A stretch of 64,000 bases of DNA, from assembly GCF_014633365.1 (NCBI RefSeq), contig NC_068347.1:25150493-25214492 (forward strand), in the 5' to 3' direction. The notes under the pieces were generated by a model. It was given only the letters and a program-made list of their open reading frames with translations. It searched no databases and was not told the DNA's origin. A program made the translations under genes and the position numbers. This document shows positions 31,051-43,450 of the stretch, one piece after another (position 1 is the first letter of the stretch; each line of letters starts with the position of its first letter). This stretch comes from Diospyros lotus (taxonomy: Eukaryota; Streptophyta; Magnoliopsida; Ericales; Ebenaceae).

Positions 31051-31865
31051 AGTCCCTCCTTCTCGTGAGGGGGAAGAAGTAGATCCTGGCGCCTCAGAGG
31101 GATGGATTTCCTGGCCCGATTAGCGGGATTGACGAGGCTCCCGAGTAGAAGGAGGCGACTAGTGCTCCGCCCTCTGAGAGGGCATGTGCGGACGATGTTG
31201 TTCATTCTGGTGTAAATAACCAGTCAACAACTCTGTTAATTGTTGGACCTGATTCTCTAGCCTGGTGAGTCGATCCTCCGGCATTGGATTGGCCGAAGGT
31301 GGTGGATTCTCCCCTTGTGGTGGGGCCTCTAGATTAGCCCTAGACTAGCTTCGAGTCACATCCATTCGGGGAGTCATGTAGGTAGTTATGGCCAGGAGCG
31401 AAAGTCGTGTGATACCTATGGAAAGACCGAGGTCCGAGGTGAGGAGTTGAAGTCCGAAGCGCGAGGTAGGGAAAGAAGAGGCTGGCGAGTTTGGACGTCG
31501 GCCCCACAGTGGGCGCCAAATGATGATGGTTTTTGGGACCGACCACCACGTGCCACCTCTGCGAATGGACCTCGGACTTGGCAATGTCGGACCTTGGTGA
31601 TAAGACCTGCAAGACAACGGAGTGGCGGGGCTAGGGTCCCCCGGGGTGGACTCCGACGCTCAAATTAGTAGAATAAATGCAAGTAGTCATAACTGTAAAA
31701 GCTGTAGAGCTTTTTATACCTAATGAGGACCGGCCCGGATCTTTCGGATTCCGCACAAGATTGTTGATTTGCCACGTGTCAGCCTCTCGGATAATCCACG
31801 TGGCGAGCAAGACTATTAGCGCGTAGGGGTATTCTGGTAATTTTAGGTAATGCCACATCAATAAC

Positions 31866-34240
31866 CAAATACCAAATTTGATGTTACCAACTCTCAAGTT
31901 TTTTTATGGCTTTCGTAAAATGCACTTAAAACAAAAGAAAAACACAACTATTGAGAAACAATTTCTGATCTGCATCTTTGATTTTTGGGTCATATTTGAA
32001 CAAAAGTAACATTTCTTTTAGATAACCAAAAGTAACATTATTATTACCCTAAAACTCATTATTAATTAAAATTAATTTAAAAAAATAAAAACTAAACTGC
32101 ATTCATCAAATGATGGCCTCCTCTTGAAGATGTTATGAAGTCGTTTATATTATTTTTTACTTATACATACATACACATATAACACAATCTTATTTTATAT
32201 TATTTCATCTAAGTAACGTCTAAATAAGTATAAATTTCTTCACTTTTTGTTTACTTACCACCGATTTGATAGATATATTAAAAGTGATAATACTACCTAT
32301 TGTATCATAAGCAAAAGTCCAAAAAAATCTAAAAATCCAAAATAACATTTTAGACTATAAAAGGGTACATTTTTCCTTAATTGTGGAGTCTTATACAATA
32401 TGCAAACTGGATAACTTCGACATTTATAAATTCTTCTCGAAAATTCCATAAAAATGATATACATCATCTTTTAGGAATTATTTTCTTCTTTGCAATCTTG
32501 GGTAACAACAGTCTTAGGCGACGACTTGTCTCGAGCAACTATAATCTCAAACAACAACGGTCTTGATCGATTTGATGACAATGTTTCTATCCTCATAAAT
32601 TTATTGTCGTGTTGGAGCGACTAACTATAGCTAAATTAGTATTACTACATTTGTTACAAAAAAATAAATAAAAGATTAACTTATTTTTGAATAAAATAAT
32701 ATCACTGAGGTAAAATTATATAAAACCTAAAAATTGAGTAATTTTATATAATTGCACTAAATCTATGTTGTTACCCATCACAATCTACGTTGTTGGAAAA
32801 TGGGTGATTCAATAGTCCAATATATAGATCATCTCACCGTCTCTCTCCATCACAATCTCTTCTCCGCCGTGTCACGGCCAGCCACCTGCACCATCTCTTC
32901 CCTCTTTCTTCCTCTTCGTCCTCCTCCTTATAAATAATTATAAACATATATATATATATCTATGAACAGAACTGGGTTCACCTACCATTGTGTTTTGAAT
33001 TTTATATTATATATAAATAATAATTATATTAAAAATATCAAAATATATTCATATATATTATTTATAATTATAATATATATTAGACAAATTAGTCATTTGA
33101 AAATTAATGACCACAAATTTCTCATTCACAATTTAACGTACTAAAACATAGAATAATTATGACTTCATACAATACATACTTTGTATAGAATTATTTTATT
33201 TCATTGCTATTTAATTGAATACTAAGTTGTTAGAGTTAATTATTAAAAAATACCAAACTTTGACTAATGCGTCAAATTTACAATAAATTTTAAAAATTAT
33301 CAGTTATATATCTAAACTTTTAATATTATACCATCATTAAAATTTACATAATTAATGAGGACGTAGCAGCAATAGGGTGTTGTTTGCCAAGTGTCGTGTC
33401 GGCCACTTGATGCTTGAAAAAGCAAAAATGGAGAGAGAAGCGGTATAAAAGCAAGGTTCGCAGATGGAATGAACTAGCACGATGACACGCACATTGAGGG
33501 GAGCGTGACACCCTGCGAAGCATAGGGAGCCCAGCAATAGTTGTCTATGTCAAATTCCATATATCATAAGTTTTAGTTTGAATTTTATTATTATTTTTTA
33601 ACAAATTATTTTATTAAGAATTTTATGATTTAAAATTTCTAAATAGTTCCAACAAGATGATAAATAGTTGAAAAGAAGTAGAGTAAAGAAAGATATGATG
33701 TCAATAATCCCTTAAATCCAAAAAAGTATCGAGAGACTCTCTTAATAGGGGCTCCTGAAACCTTTAAGACCATTCTTCTAAGCAAGTATGAAGCTCTCTA
33801 AACGTAACATAAGGAAAGCAATAGAGCTCTTTGAGAGGTGGAAGTCTTTTTCCAAAATACCATGCCCCATGCCCTACCATTGCAAACTCTATAGAACTAT
33901 ACAAGAAGTGGGCATAATAACCTAGTGTGCAAGAGCTTATGAAAGGGTCTCTAGGAAAGCTAGCAAGAGGATCCACTCCTTCTGCAAACCTACCTGGAGA
34001 GGGATGTTCAATAGACTTCCTTGGAACCAATTTGACAAAATGAAACGAATGCCAAAGTATGAAAGGCTAGTGCAAGTGTAAATAGATATGAAGCTAATAT
34101 TGCATAGCCAAGCAGGGATAGGTACCACGAAATGGTCAAGAGTATAGATGTCCCGTTAAAAGATCAACCCAAAAGGTAATCGAGTAAGTGTTGGAACAGA
34201 AGAAGTTGGTGCCAATAAAATAGGACAAGTAAAGAGGGAG
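31866..34240. other. AT-rich intergenic DNA, no gene recognised
   Basis: Mostly long A/T runs with no exon-like segments. 33355-33540 is a less AT-rich island containing GGTATAAAAGC (TATA-like, about 33440), but no coding region follows it. 33700-34240 is intermediate in composition; a minus-strand frame at 33764-34030 is not a protein I recognise and may belong to the degraded retroelement to its right. Confidence 0.45.
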
Positions 34241-34249
34241 GATCCATTT

Positions 34250-36230
34250 TACTTTGGAAATTATGGAAAAACCTTTTCCGTTTAAGTTCAAAATGCCTTA
34301 GCTTGCTACATACTCAGCCAAAAGGAGACCCCTATGATTACATTCAAAATTATGAGTTAGTGATGCCACTCCATGGATAGGAGAATGCAATAATGTGTTG
34401 AGCTTTCTTTTTAACTTTGACAAACCATGTTTAGACTTGGTTTAATAGCTTGGTCGAAGGCTCCATTTCCTTTTTCAAGCAATTGGTGAAGGACTTTATC
34501 AAACCCTTTATCATTAATAACTAGAGGAAGAATAATGTCATGTACTTGCTCAACATTAGACAAGGGGGCAAGGAAACCCTTAGGCAATACGCGAATCGAT
34601 TTAGAAACTCTAACTTGGAAATTCAAGACTTGCAAATGGGTATGGCAATTATTGTAATGCTTTAGTGGATGAAATCAGTACAACTGCAAAAATCCCTCAC
34701 TTTGGATCAACTTGCAACTTTAGTAGATTTATTTGTTCGAACCAACACACATATGTTGCAAGTTGAATTAATGAAAATAGTTGAAGGAAACAAGGAAAGA
34801 GATAAGAAAAATAAGAACTTTGATGGTTCTCCTAGACTCAAGTTTGGAAGTTATACCTAGCTCAGAGAGTCACGTTCAACCATTTTGGGGACTATTGAAA
34901 GATCTAGCCTTATTTGATTTCCCAAGAAAACTGACCAATCCCTTGGAAAAAAAACATGGATGCTTTCTATAGATTCCATATAGGACTCATGGTCATTTGA
35001 CTAATAAATGTCGTGAGTTAATGAACCAAATCGAGGCATTGGTAAAGGAAGGAAAACTATGGTGAATTATGTATGTTAAGGCCTCTACTAGAGATAGATA
35101 GAAGGTACAACTAAAGGCAAGAAGAAAGGCCAAAAAGACTAGGACAGGATAGGCAACAAAATAACATAAGAAAAGAAGACGGAAGAACTCCTTAAGACAA
35201 TGGGCCTACCCATCAAGCCACTCATGTCATCTATAGAGGGGAGACCATGCAGGAAGTTCTTCGTTATCTAGAAAAGTATACACTAAATAGGCTTATCAAG
35301 TCAACTTGTAAATAAAAATTCTTCTTACAGGAGAATGAGGAACCTACCACCTTCACTTCAACAGATAAGGGAATGTCACATGCTTCATGACAATCCCATG
35401 GTAATTTGTGTCATGATAGCCAAACATTCTATCGGGGCATACTTATAAACAACCATAGTTTAGTCAATTTGATTTACTAGAATTACTTTGAGAAAATAAA
35501 CTTCTCCAAGGACAGGCTAAAGATTGTATCTTTTTGTCTGTATAGTTTCACTACAAAAGTTGTACATGTGGCTAGGTTAGTGCAGCTAGCTAGTGTGATA
35601 ATAGGGATTGAGCCTCAAAATGTAACATGGTAGGGAAACTTCATGGTAGTCAAATCAACCTCATCAACTTACAATGTGATATTGGGACGTTTGTTCCTAA
35701 ATGATAAGAGGGTAATGATTTCTTTAGGACATCTCTTGAAGAAATTTTTTACACCGGAGTAAGACAAGTATGAGGTGACTAAAAGGAGGTGACAAACTAT
35801 TATATCTTTTGATTCTTCTCTACTAAAGGAAAGAGAATGAAGAGAGCAAGCCATGACTAAGCCTCAACCAACGAAAGAATTAGAGGCCATAAGGTTGAAA
35901 TATAAAGATGGAGAGAAGCTAGTATACGTGGGAAGCCAGTTACAAGGAAAAACAAGAAGAGAAGTGGTAAAGTGCTTACAGAGAAACACATGTATTTACA
36001 TGGACACCAACAGATATGCCTGCAATCAGTCTCTAAATGATCTCTCATCATTTGAACGTATATCTAAACGTGAAACCCATCAAGCAAAAGAAAAGAAACA
36101 TTCCCCCCCCTCCCTGATGCAACAAGTCTTGGAAGAGAAAATCGACAAGCTTCTGAAAACAGGCTTCATCCATGAAGCATACTACCCTGATTGGTTGGCA
36201 ATAAGTGCCATTCTTTTAATCATTTAATGG
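34250..36230 (+). mobile_element. Decayed Gypsy remnant (gag, protease and reverse transcriptase start)
   Basis: Short plus-strand pieces in several frames follow Gypsy order. A gag-like stretch lies at 34310-34650 (DPYDYIQNYE, ETLRQYANRFRNSN, though interrupted by stops). A protease C-terminal motif YNVILGRLFLNDKRV lies at about 35671-35720. The segment leading into reverse transcriptase lies at 35853-36227, with EEKIDKLLKTGFIHEAYYPDWLA matching the Gypsy pattern of a K-LL-GFI-E--YP-WLA motif. No LTRs were identified. Similarity stops at about 36210. Confidence 0.75.
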
Positions 36231-37727
36231 ACTGGACTAATATGTGGAGGGGCAAGTGAGCTGACATTTCTTGAGTTTGCCTGAATTATCTGCTATCATG
36301 GTTCTAGCTAGGGGATTTATGTTGATGACAGATATTGTATTATTTTAATTGTTAAATATAATTAGGCATGGTTGTTTGGAGCTGGTGTCTTTTTCTTGTT
36401 TTGTTAAAATTATTTCAGTTTTTTTTTTTTTTATTATCTTTGATGCTGCTGTGAACTAAACTTGTTTTCTCATTTTCTCTGCGTTTACTGAACAGTGGGC
36501 ATTGATCCCATTAATATTAAGGGTCATTATATTTTATTGTAGACACCGGTGGGGTTCTATATATGTATATTTTCATTAACTTGATGTAAGAATCAGAACA
36601 TTACATGGCTCTTTGTAAGGAAGCGAGACATCAAATTAAGTGCGGGCTGCAGAACTTCTTGCAAACTATTGTGCGCTAGCTACTTCATCTAATCAAGAAT
36701 GCATGCAAAATTTCTGAAACATTTAGTATAGAAAAAGTTTTTAAATTTTTTAGAATATTAAGGTTGAGAATTTATATTTTTATATTTAATATAACTTTAA
36801 AAAAATAATAATGAGAAAATAATATTTTCAGGATTTATTTTTAATTAATTTTCTCACAAAAATATTTTCATGAGAGTTGAAAATTTTGGATTCTTATAAA
36901 GTGGGCAAAGTTTTTAACAAATAAAAAGATTAAAATATTCCTTACCCTCTTATAATTTCATAACCCTTTTATGATTATTTTCGCCATAGTTTTCTTCTTA
37001 CTGTATTTCTCACACGTCACAACCCTCACAGCTTTTTTCTTTTTTGTGTGTTTTAATATTTTATATACTATAAAAAATTTATCATTTTTAAACAAAAAAT
37101 TAAATAAGGGTAATTTTAAAAAAATAACATGAATTACCAAGAATATTGCATTTAAACCAAATATAGAAATATAAAACTCTTATAAAAAAATACCTAACAT
37201 TTTTAATAATATTTAAAATTAACTAAATATAAAATTACATAAATCTTGAAAATTAAATATTTTTATGAGCATTTTCAAAAATTATGAATCATAGGAATTT
37301 AAAATTTTCTTTTATACCAAACGTCCGTAAAAAAAAATAGTTTTGTTTCTTAAGAATATTGATTCTTTCATATATTTGCTTAATATTCTCGAGATTGTTT
37401 TTTTCTCAATACTCATTTTGTACATGTCTTTTTAGAATATATCAAAAGAGTTTGTGGGCATATGATTCAAGCAAATTAAGCTTCATGAATTAAATTAGTA
37501 ATTATGTTATTGTGTGCTAAATTAAATTTAATGGGCCGGGAAGGCAATCACGCACTCTCGTCTGGGGCCTATTTACAGGTGAAGGTCACAAAGTTTGTCT
37601 CATCTCAAGGCTTAGTAGAAGGTATATGTCTCCATCTCTTCTTTAAGAGATTGTCTCTCTCAAGTCTCAAGTAAAGATAGAATATAAATTATCATTAAAT
37701 TTATGCGACCTTTATCAATGTATGAAA
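36231..37727. other. AT-rich intergenic DNA
   Basis: No open frame or splice structure with recognisable coding potential is visible. The sequence is dominated by A/T runs, with poly-T near 36420. Confidence 0.5.
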
Positions 37728-38182
37728 AATGCTATTTCTACCGAAGAATTTTTATAGAATACTTACAGGGATGATATATCGCGATATATTAATTCCTGTT
37801 CATCCCCTTCTCCCTCTCCTCCCTTCCCTCGCCACTGCAACCTCACCCGTTGCCATTCTTCGCCTCCGCTTGCTCTTACCACCGCCTCGCCTTGCCTTGC
37901 CAGCGCCTCTACCACCTCGCCCCGTTGTCGCTGCAATCTCCGTCGCCTCGCCCCATCGCCTCGCCCTTTCGTCTCTGTTGCCTCATCGTGTCGTCTCGGT
38001 CGCCTCGCCTTGTCGCTATCGTCGCCGTCGTTGGGGCTGACGGTGTGAGAGGGAGAGCTAGAGAGAGATAGAGATAAAGAGAGATGCTATTGGACATTTG
38101 GATTATTAATTTTAAAGACAAAATAGATATTTTGATTCTTTTATAAATATTTTTATAATATATATTCTGTACAAATAACATT
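37728..38182. mobile_element. MITE-like element, copy A (about 455 bp)
   Basis: The left end AATGCTATTTCTACCGAA (37728) and the reverse complement of the right end, AATGTTATTTGTACAGAA (38182), form imperfect terminal inverted repeats. Inside are the 16-bp palindrome ATATATCGCGATATAT (37774-37789), a C-rich CGCCTCGCC core, and a GAGAGA tract. The layout and length match copy B at 42031-42488. It has no coding capacity, and a target duplication was not resolved. Confidence 0.65.
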
Positions 38183-38506
38183 ACACGTCAATATATATAT
38201 ATTGTCATGTCCAACCAGCAAGTCTAATAGGATGAAAGCTCCATCTTAGGAGGCTAACGTTGCTAATTGGCTGTAAGTTCACCAATGTCTTGTCAAGTTT
38301 TAGTTCCAATCTATCTCTTAGAGATTCTACTTTATTACTTACAACAATAAAATTATTTTTTTTTACAATGAAAAAGTCATAAATTAATCAAGTTAACAGT
38401 TAGGATAAGACACATACTTCTTTTCTTTTTTCAAAGAAAGAATGGGATATTGATGCGATGGGTCGGTCAAACCAAAGGGCAGTGGTCCGAGAAGAGAAGC
38501 AGTCAA

Positions 38507-38507
<1 letters not shown>

Positions 38508-38537
<30 letters not shown>
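38508..38537. repeat. (ATT)n microsatellite, 10 units
   Basis: Ten consecutive ATT units upstream of the lectin receptor kinase gene. Confidence 0.95.
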
Positions 38538-39161
38538 TAGCATCCGGACAAGGTTACCATCTTTACAACGGCTACATGACGTGTCGAGAGAAAGAATCAT
38601 TCCTGAGAGTTTGTTCCCTGAAAGATTGCAGATTCACATGCATCGCAGCCATTGCCTGGCAACCTTTTCACACTCCCATCCCATGGCTTTAGATTCCAAT
38701 TTTCTTGCAAACAGGAGAGAAGCTCTCTCTATATATATCAAGTATTTGTAACCACTGCCAGTTTAACACATTGTTGGGTTTGAGGTTTTATATGGTTTTT
38801 TTTTTCTTATTTAGATTTTTATGTGATCTAAATTTATAAGATTAAATTATTTATGAGACCGTTACGAAAGCTTATTAAATTTTTTTAAGATATACTTTGA
38901 TCTTGTTAAATTGTTGATCTAATCCCGAGTTAATCTTTTGAATTTAATAAAAAAATATTTTAATTATAAGAGTAATATATTTTTTTATGTTGTTTAAGTG
39001 AATATTTTAAACAAAATTTGAAACTAAAAAGTTACTAATTAATAATCTTAGAAATTTTTTTATACAGAATCAAAATACAATTATGTTTTAAGTAAATTGT
39101 AAATACAAATTAATTTATATATTTTAATATATGAGTGTTAATAAGTCATCTTAGAAAAATA

Positions 39162-39253
39162 AAATGTCTGTTTGTCTAACATTAACTTATGATTACGACA
39201 ATGAAATGTCTGTTTGTCTAGCATTAACTTATGATTACACACACACACACACA
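39162..39253. repeat. 42-bp tandem duplication followed by (AC)n
   Basis: AAATGTCTGTTTGTCTA starts at 39162 and again at 39204, with the following AGCATTAACTTATGATTAC repeated with one change. An AC dinucleotide run occupies about 39237-39253. It lies some 350 bases before the LecRK start codon, in the likely promoter. Confidence 0.85.
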
Positions 39254-39605
39254 TTACGGTTATCTTTTCCGACCGGTAAAAGCAAAACCCAAAGCAGAGG
39301 GCAGGATAATGAAAAATAAAGAATGCCAGTAGAAACGCCGTCGTTTCAGAAGTCCCCAAATTTCCCAATATAACCGTTGCAAAGCCCTATTATTCTTTGT
39401 TGAACCCACATATGCACATGATCTCTTGTTTTCCTTTTTCTTTTCTTTTCTACCACGCGCCCATTCCCCCAACCGTTTCAAACCCATTTTCCCACCACCA
39501 CCTGGTCCACCTCCACTTCTCTCTCTCTCTTTCTCTCTCTCACGAACCCCAAAACCAGAACTCCAAGATCTCTGTAATTCTTCTTCCATTGATTTCTCCC
39601 AAGAA

Positions 39606-41740
39606 ATGCATCCAAGAAACCTCCTCGTTTTCTTGCTTCTTCTCTTCCTCTTCTTCCCAAACCCAAATCTGGCTTCGCCGGAAAACCTGAGCTTCGACTT
39701 CCCCGTCTTCACTCTCCGGAACCTCACCCTCCTCGGCGACGCCTACCTCCGCGACGGCGTCGTAGGCCTCACCCGCGAGCTCCCCGTCCCCTTCTCCAGC
39801 TCCGGCACCGCCATCTACAACCGCCCCGTCCCCTTCTTCGACCCGGACTCCAACTCTACCGCTTCCTTCTCCACAACTTTCTCTTTCTCCATCACCAACC
39901 TCAACCCGGCGTCGTCGGGCGACGGCCTCACTTTCTTCCTCTCGCCGGACAACCAGACCCTCGGCAGCCCCGGCGGCTTCCTCGGCCTCGTCAACTCCTC
40001 CCAGCTCACAAAGAAAAAATTCGTCGCCGTTGAATTCGACACCCGGGTCGATTCCCACTTCGACGACCCCAACGGCAATCACGTCGGGTTGGACGTCGAC
40101 AGCCTGATTTCGATCAAGACCAGCGATCCGATTTCCGACGGCATTGATCTGAAGAGCGGGAATACAATCACATCTTGGATCGATTACAACAGCGATCGGC
40201 GTGAACTCAACGTGTTCTTGAGTTACACTAGTTTCAGGCCAGAATTTCCTGTTTTAACGGTTCGTATCGATCTCTCTGATTATCTCAAGGAGAATCTGTA
40301 TGTTGGTTTTTCGGCGTCCACAGAGGGAAGCACCGAGTTGCATCTGATTGAGAATTGGAAGTTTCAGACTTCCGGATTTCGCCCGATTCGGCCTAAGAGT
40401 CATCCTGCTCACAATGTTTCGGATAGTTCCGTGATTAGGCCGCCAATTCCGGTGGCTGAATCATCCAATAGGCATCGCATGAGGCTCGGTCTGGGGCTTG
40501 GAATCGCCGGTCCGGCCTTCTTCTGTGCGTTTCTCGTTGTTTTTGGGTGGATTTCGATTCGTAGATGGAGGGGAATCAGAATGGAAATGGGCCTAAAATC
40601 AGAGCTCGTCACCGGGCCAAGACAGTTCAGCTACAGACAGCTGAAATTGGCCACAAAGGGGTTCCATTCCAGCAGGGTTCTAGGCCATGGGGCTTTTGGT
40701 ACTGTTTACAAGGCCCACTTCCCGGCCTCCGACACCGTTGCTGCAGTGAAGAGATCAAAACACTCCCACGAAGGTAACGTTAACATATACAACCTTTCCT
40801 TTTGTACATGGTTGGTTGTATATTCTCCCTTGAATTCGTGGTTATGTCTCCTTCGCGTTATATTCTTTCTTCAGGTAAAACCGAATTCCTCGCCGAACTG
40901 TCGATTATTGCTTGTTTGAGGCACAAGAACCTGGTCCAGCTCCAAGGCTGGTGCGTGGAGAAGGATGAATTGCTGCTCGTTTACGAGTTCATGTCCAATG
41001 GATCTCTTGACGAGGTGCTTTACAAAGAATCCAGTGACAATCCACTGAAATGGCTGCACCGATACAAAATTGCGGTGGGGTTGGCCTCTGTCTTGACCTA
41101 TCTGCACCAAGAATGCGAGCAGCAAGTGATTCACAGGGACGTAAAAACCAGCAACATCTTGCTGGATGCGAACTTCAATGCCAGGCTTGGGGATTTCGGG
41201 CTGGCAAGGCTGATGGACCATGACAAGAGCCCTGTTTCGACTCTGACTGCCGGGACCATGGGCTACCTGGCCCCCGAGTATCTCCAGTACGGGAAGGCGA
41301 CTGAGAAGACCGACGTGTTCAGCTACGGCGTGGTGGTGCTGGAAGTGGCCTGCGGGAAGAGGCCTATCGAGAAGGAGCCCGGCAGCCAGAAGATGGCGAA
41401 TTTGGTGGATTGGGTGTGGAAATTGCATTCCCAAGGGAAGTTGATTGAGGCGGCTGATGTGCGGCTGAAGGGGGAGTTTGAAGAGGAGGAGATGAAGAGG
41501 CTGCTGCTTGTGGGGCTGAGCTGCGCCAACCCCGACAGCGAGGCGAGGCCATCGATGAGGCGGGTTTTGCAGATCCTCAGCAACGAGGCAGAGCCCATCT
41601 GCGTGCCCCGGGTCAAGCCAAGCCTCACTTTCTCCTGCGCCTTGCCATTGCGCCTGGAGGACATTGTGGAAGATGATGGTGAAGAGGAGAGCAACAAGAC
41701 AATAGAAGGCGGCATTAATGTTGAGATCAAAGTTGAGTGA
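39606..41740 (+). CDS. LECRKS7: L-type lectin receptor-like kinase, LecRK-S.7 type
   Basis: Two exons, 39606-40773 and 40875-41740, are split by a 101-bp GT-AG intron inside a Gly codon and encode 677 residues. The start at 39606 gives a clear signal peptide (LLVFLLLLFLFF, cleavage near ASPENL); the frame stays open upstream to 39426, but that part is low-complexity. A legume-lectin domain follows (residues about 27-270; FDFPVF, GDGLTFFLSP, FVAVEFDT, NHVGLDVD). A transmembrane helix lies at about 293-318. The kinase has the glycine loop GHGAFG at 360-365, Lys382, HRDVKTSN with Asp478, DFG with Asp496 and an APEYLQYG activation segment, so it looks catalytically competent. The tail is acidic (VEDDGEEE). 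Kinase and tail wording match Arabidopsis LecRK-S.7 from memory. The protein should sit in the plasma membrane with an extracellular lectin domain; the ligand is unknown. Confidence 0.95.
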
Positions 41741-42030
41741 AGTTTTGTTTTTGAATTCTTTTGTTGTCTACTTCTTCTATGGTGGTGTTAAAAGACAATA
41801 AGTTCAGTGGCCTGAGTTCAAAGCCATTCCATTGAACTGCTTGGTCTTCCACTGCAATTCTAGCTATATATATAGACATCACTTCCACTGCAATGCAGTA
41901 ACTTGAATCCGCATCACATGAACTTAGTGGTTCATATTAAAACCTTTCTAGTGCTTTGCCTTCGATATTAACTTAATGGTTCTTATTATGGTTTACATTG
42001 TAATTGGGTTCGGTTTGGTTTTTGGGTCGC

Positions 42031-42488
42031 GCTATTCGTACAGAAAGGGTTCACAAAACCACTTTACAGACGCGATAAATCGCGAGATTTTGACATCAAA
42101 ATATTGCGATATATCGCGATTTCACCCATTTCTCTCTCTCTCTCCCCGCCCGCCTCGCCCTCACCTGTAACCTCACTGTCATCTCGCCTCTTGTCGCAGC
42201 TACAACCTCACTACCTCCCGTTATCTCTCGTCGCCTGGCCTTTGCGCCTTGTTGCCTCGCCTCCTCATCGCTGTAACCTCCAGCAGCTGGCGACCACTCA
42301 AAACAACCGAGGTGCAACGGAGGACTGCGAAGGCGATGGCGAGGCACAAAGACGAGGCGAGAGAGAAGTGAGGTGAGAGAGAGAGACAGATGAAAGAGAG
42401 AGAGTGTGTTGGGTTGAACAAATTAGGGGTAATTTGGTCATTTTATGATTCTGTAAAGCTATCTGTACACCCTTTCTATACACATAGC
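42031..42488. mobile_element. MITE-like element, copy B (about 458 bp)
   Basis: The left end GCTATTCGTACAGAAAGGGT (42031) pairs with the reverse complement of the right end, GCTATGTGTATAGAAAGGGT (42488), and the match extends inward to CTTTACAG on both sides. Internal landmarks are CGCGATAAATCGCG (42071-42084) and GCGATATATCGCG, then a CT/C-rich core and GAGAGA tract, as in copy A. It begins about 290 bp after the LecRK stop codon. No target duplication was resolved and it has no coding capacity. Confidence 0.7.
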
Positions 42489-43450
42489 TTTATCCTTGAT
42501 TTTTAGACTTTATAATTTAAACTGAATCTAATTTAATGTTAATTGGGTCCAAAACTTAGACTCAAAATTAAATTAATAAAAAAATACCTAGACTAAATCA
42601 ATCAAATCACATTATTTCAAACTGGTTATTACGTTTAGTTGGATGATTAACAACCGTAATTAACATAACTTAATTTAATAAGGAAGTTAGAAAAGTATTT
42701 TCTTTCATTTTGAAATTTAAATTAATTTTAAGTATTTAAAATAAGAAAATAATTATTGTCATTAGGAAGGCAGAGATGAATATTAAAATCACCAGTTTTT
42801 TAGTGGATAAATTGAATTTGATATATTATATGTGTTAGCTTTATTAATTATTTCACGAAAATAAAAATAAATTTCATCTTAATTCATTTTCTCTTTAATA
42901 TTAGGAGTTGGTGTCATCAATAATGTGGTGACTTCTCATTAGAAGAGACTAAAGAGATCATATGTCATTATTTTCTCTTCCTAACAACTCGTTTAATAAG
43001 AATGCGACACAAATGATAACTCATCGCATTACTCTTAAAAAAAATGATATTAGATCAATTAATATGTTACAATCTAATTTAACTTCTTAACATCCTAATT
43101 TGTTTATATATTTGTTATAATCTAATTTATATATAAGGGTAATGTTATGTTATTCATTGACGGACAAATGCTATGTTGCCCATTAGTGAGGGGGGGCGCA
43201 GGCCCATGCACATGAGGCTTGTCTCTGCAAATTCTTTGTTATTATAGATTTCGAAATATTTAATTGAATTGATTTAATCATTGTCAATTTAATAATATAA
43301 TTATACATTTATGCTTCTTGAAATTCAATTTAATAATATATTTAATTTTTAATAGCCTAGCAAAAATATATAAATAAAGTCGTAGTGTTTGAGAGGAAAC
43401 ATGATCATATTCCTTTCTTTTCTCTTTGTTTGGTTTGAAGGCTTTCTTGA

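Larger units (their letters stand above)
27367..31860 (-). mobile_element. Pol-deleted Gypsy (Tat-like) LTR element with internal minisatellite
   Basis: LTR copies at 27367-27720 (354 bp) and 31521-31860 (340 bp) start TGATAATGG/TGATGATGG and end GCCACATCA. The flanking duplication is ATAAC at 27362-27366 and 31861-31865, perfect. On the minus strand the 5' LTR (31521 side) is followed by TTTGGCGCCCACTGTGGGGC, a primer site of the TGGCGCC type seen in Tat-group plant Gypsy elements, and the 3' LTR is preceded by a G-rich polypurine tract (27721-27740). The interior has gag (31050-29900), a short integrase tail (29838-29554), a minisatellite and palindromic GC-rich DNA. Protease, reverse transcriptase, RNase H and the integrase core are missing. 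Confidence 0.94.

Noticed and set aside
33764..34030. Minus-strand frame of 88 residues with GHGAWYFGKRLPP
   Set aside because: Looks protein-like but I recognise no family. It sits beside a decayed Gypsy on the other strand, so a gene call is not supported.
39260..40082. Long minus-strand frames opposite the lectin kinase gene
   Set aside because: Shadows of the GC-rich lectin exon; acidic low-complexity translations.
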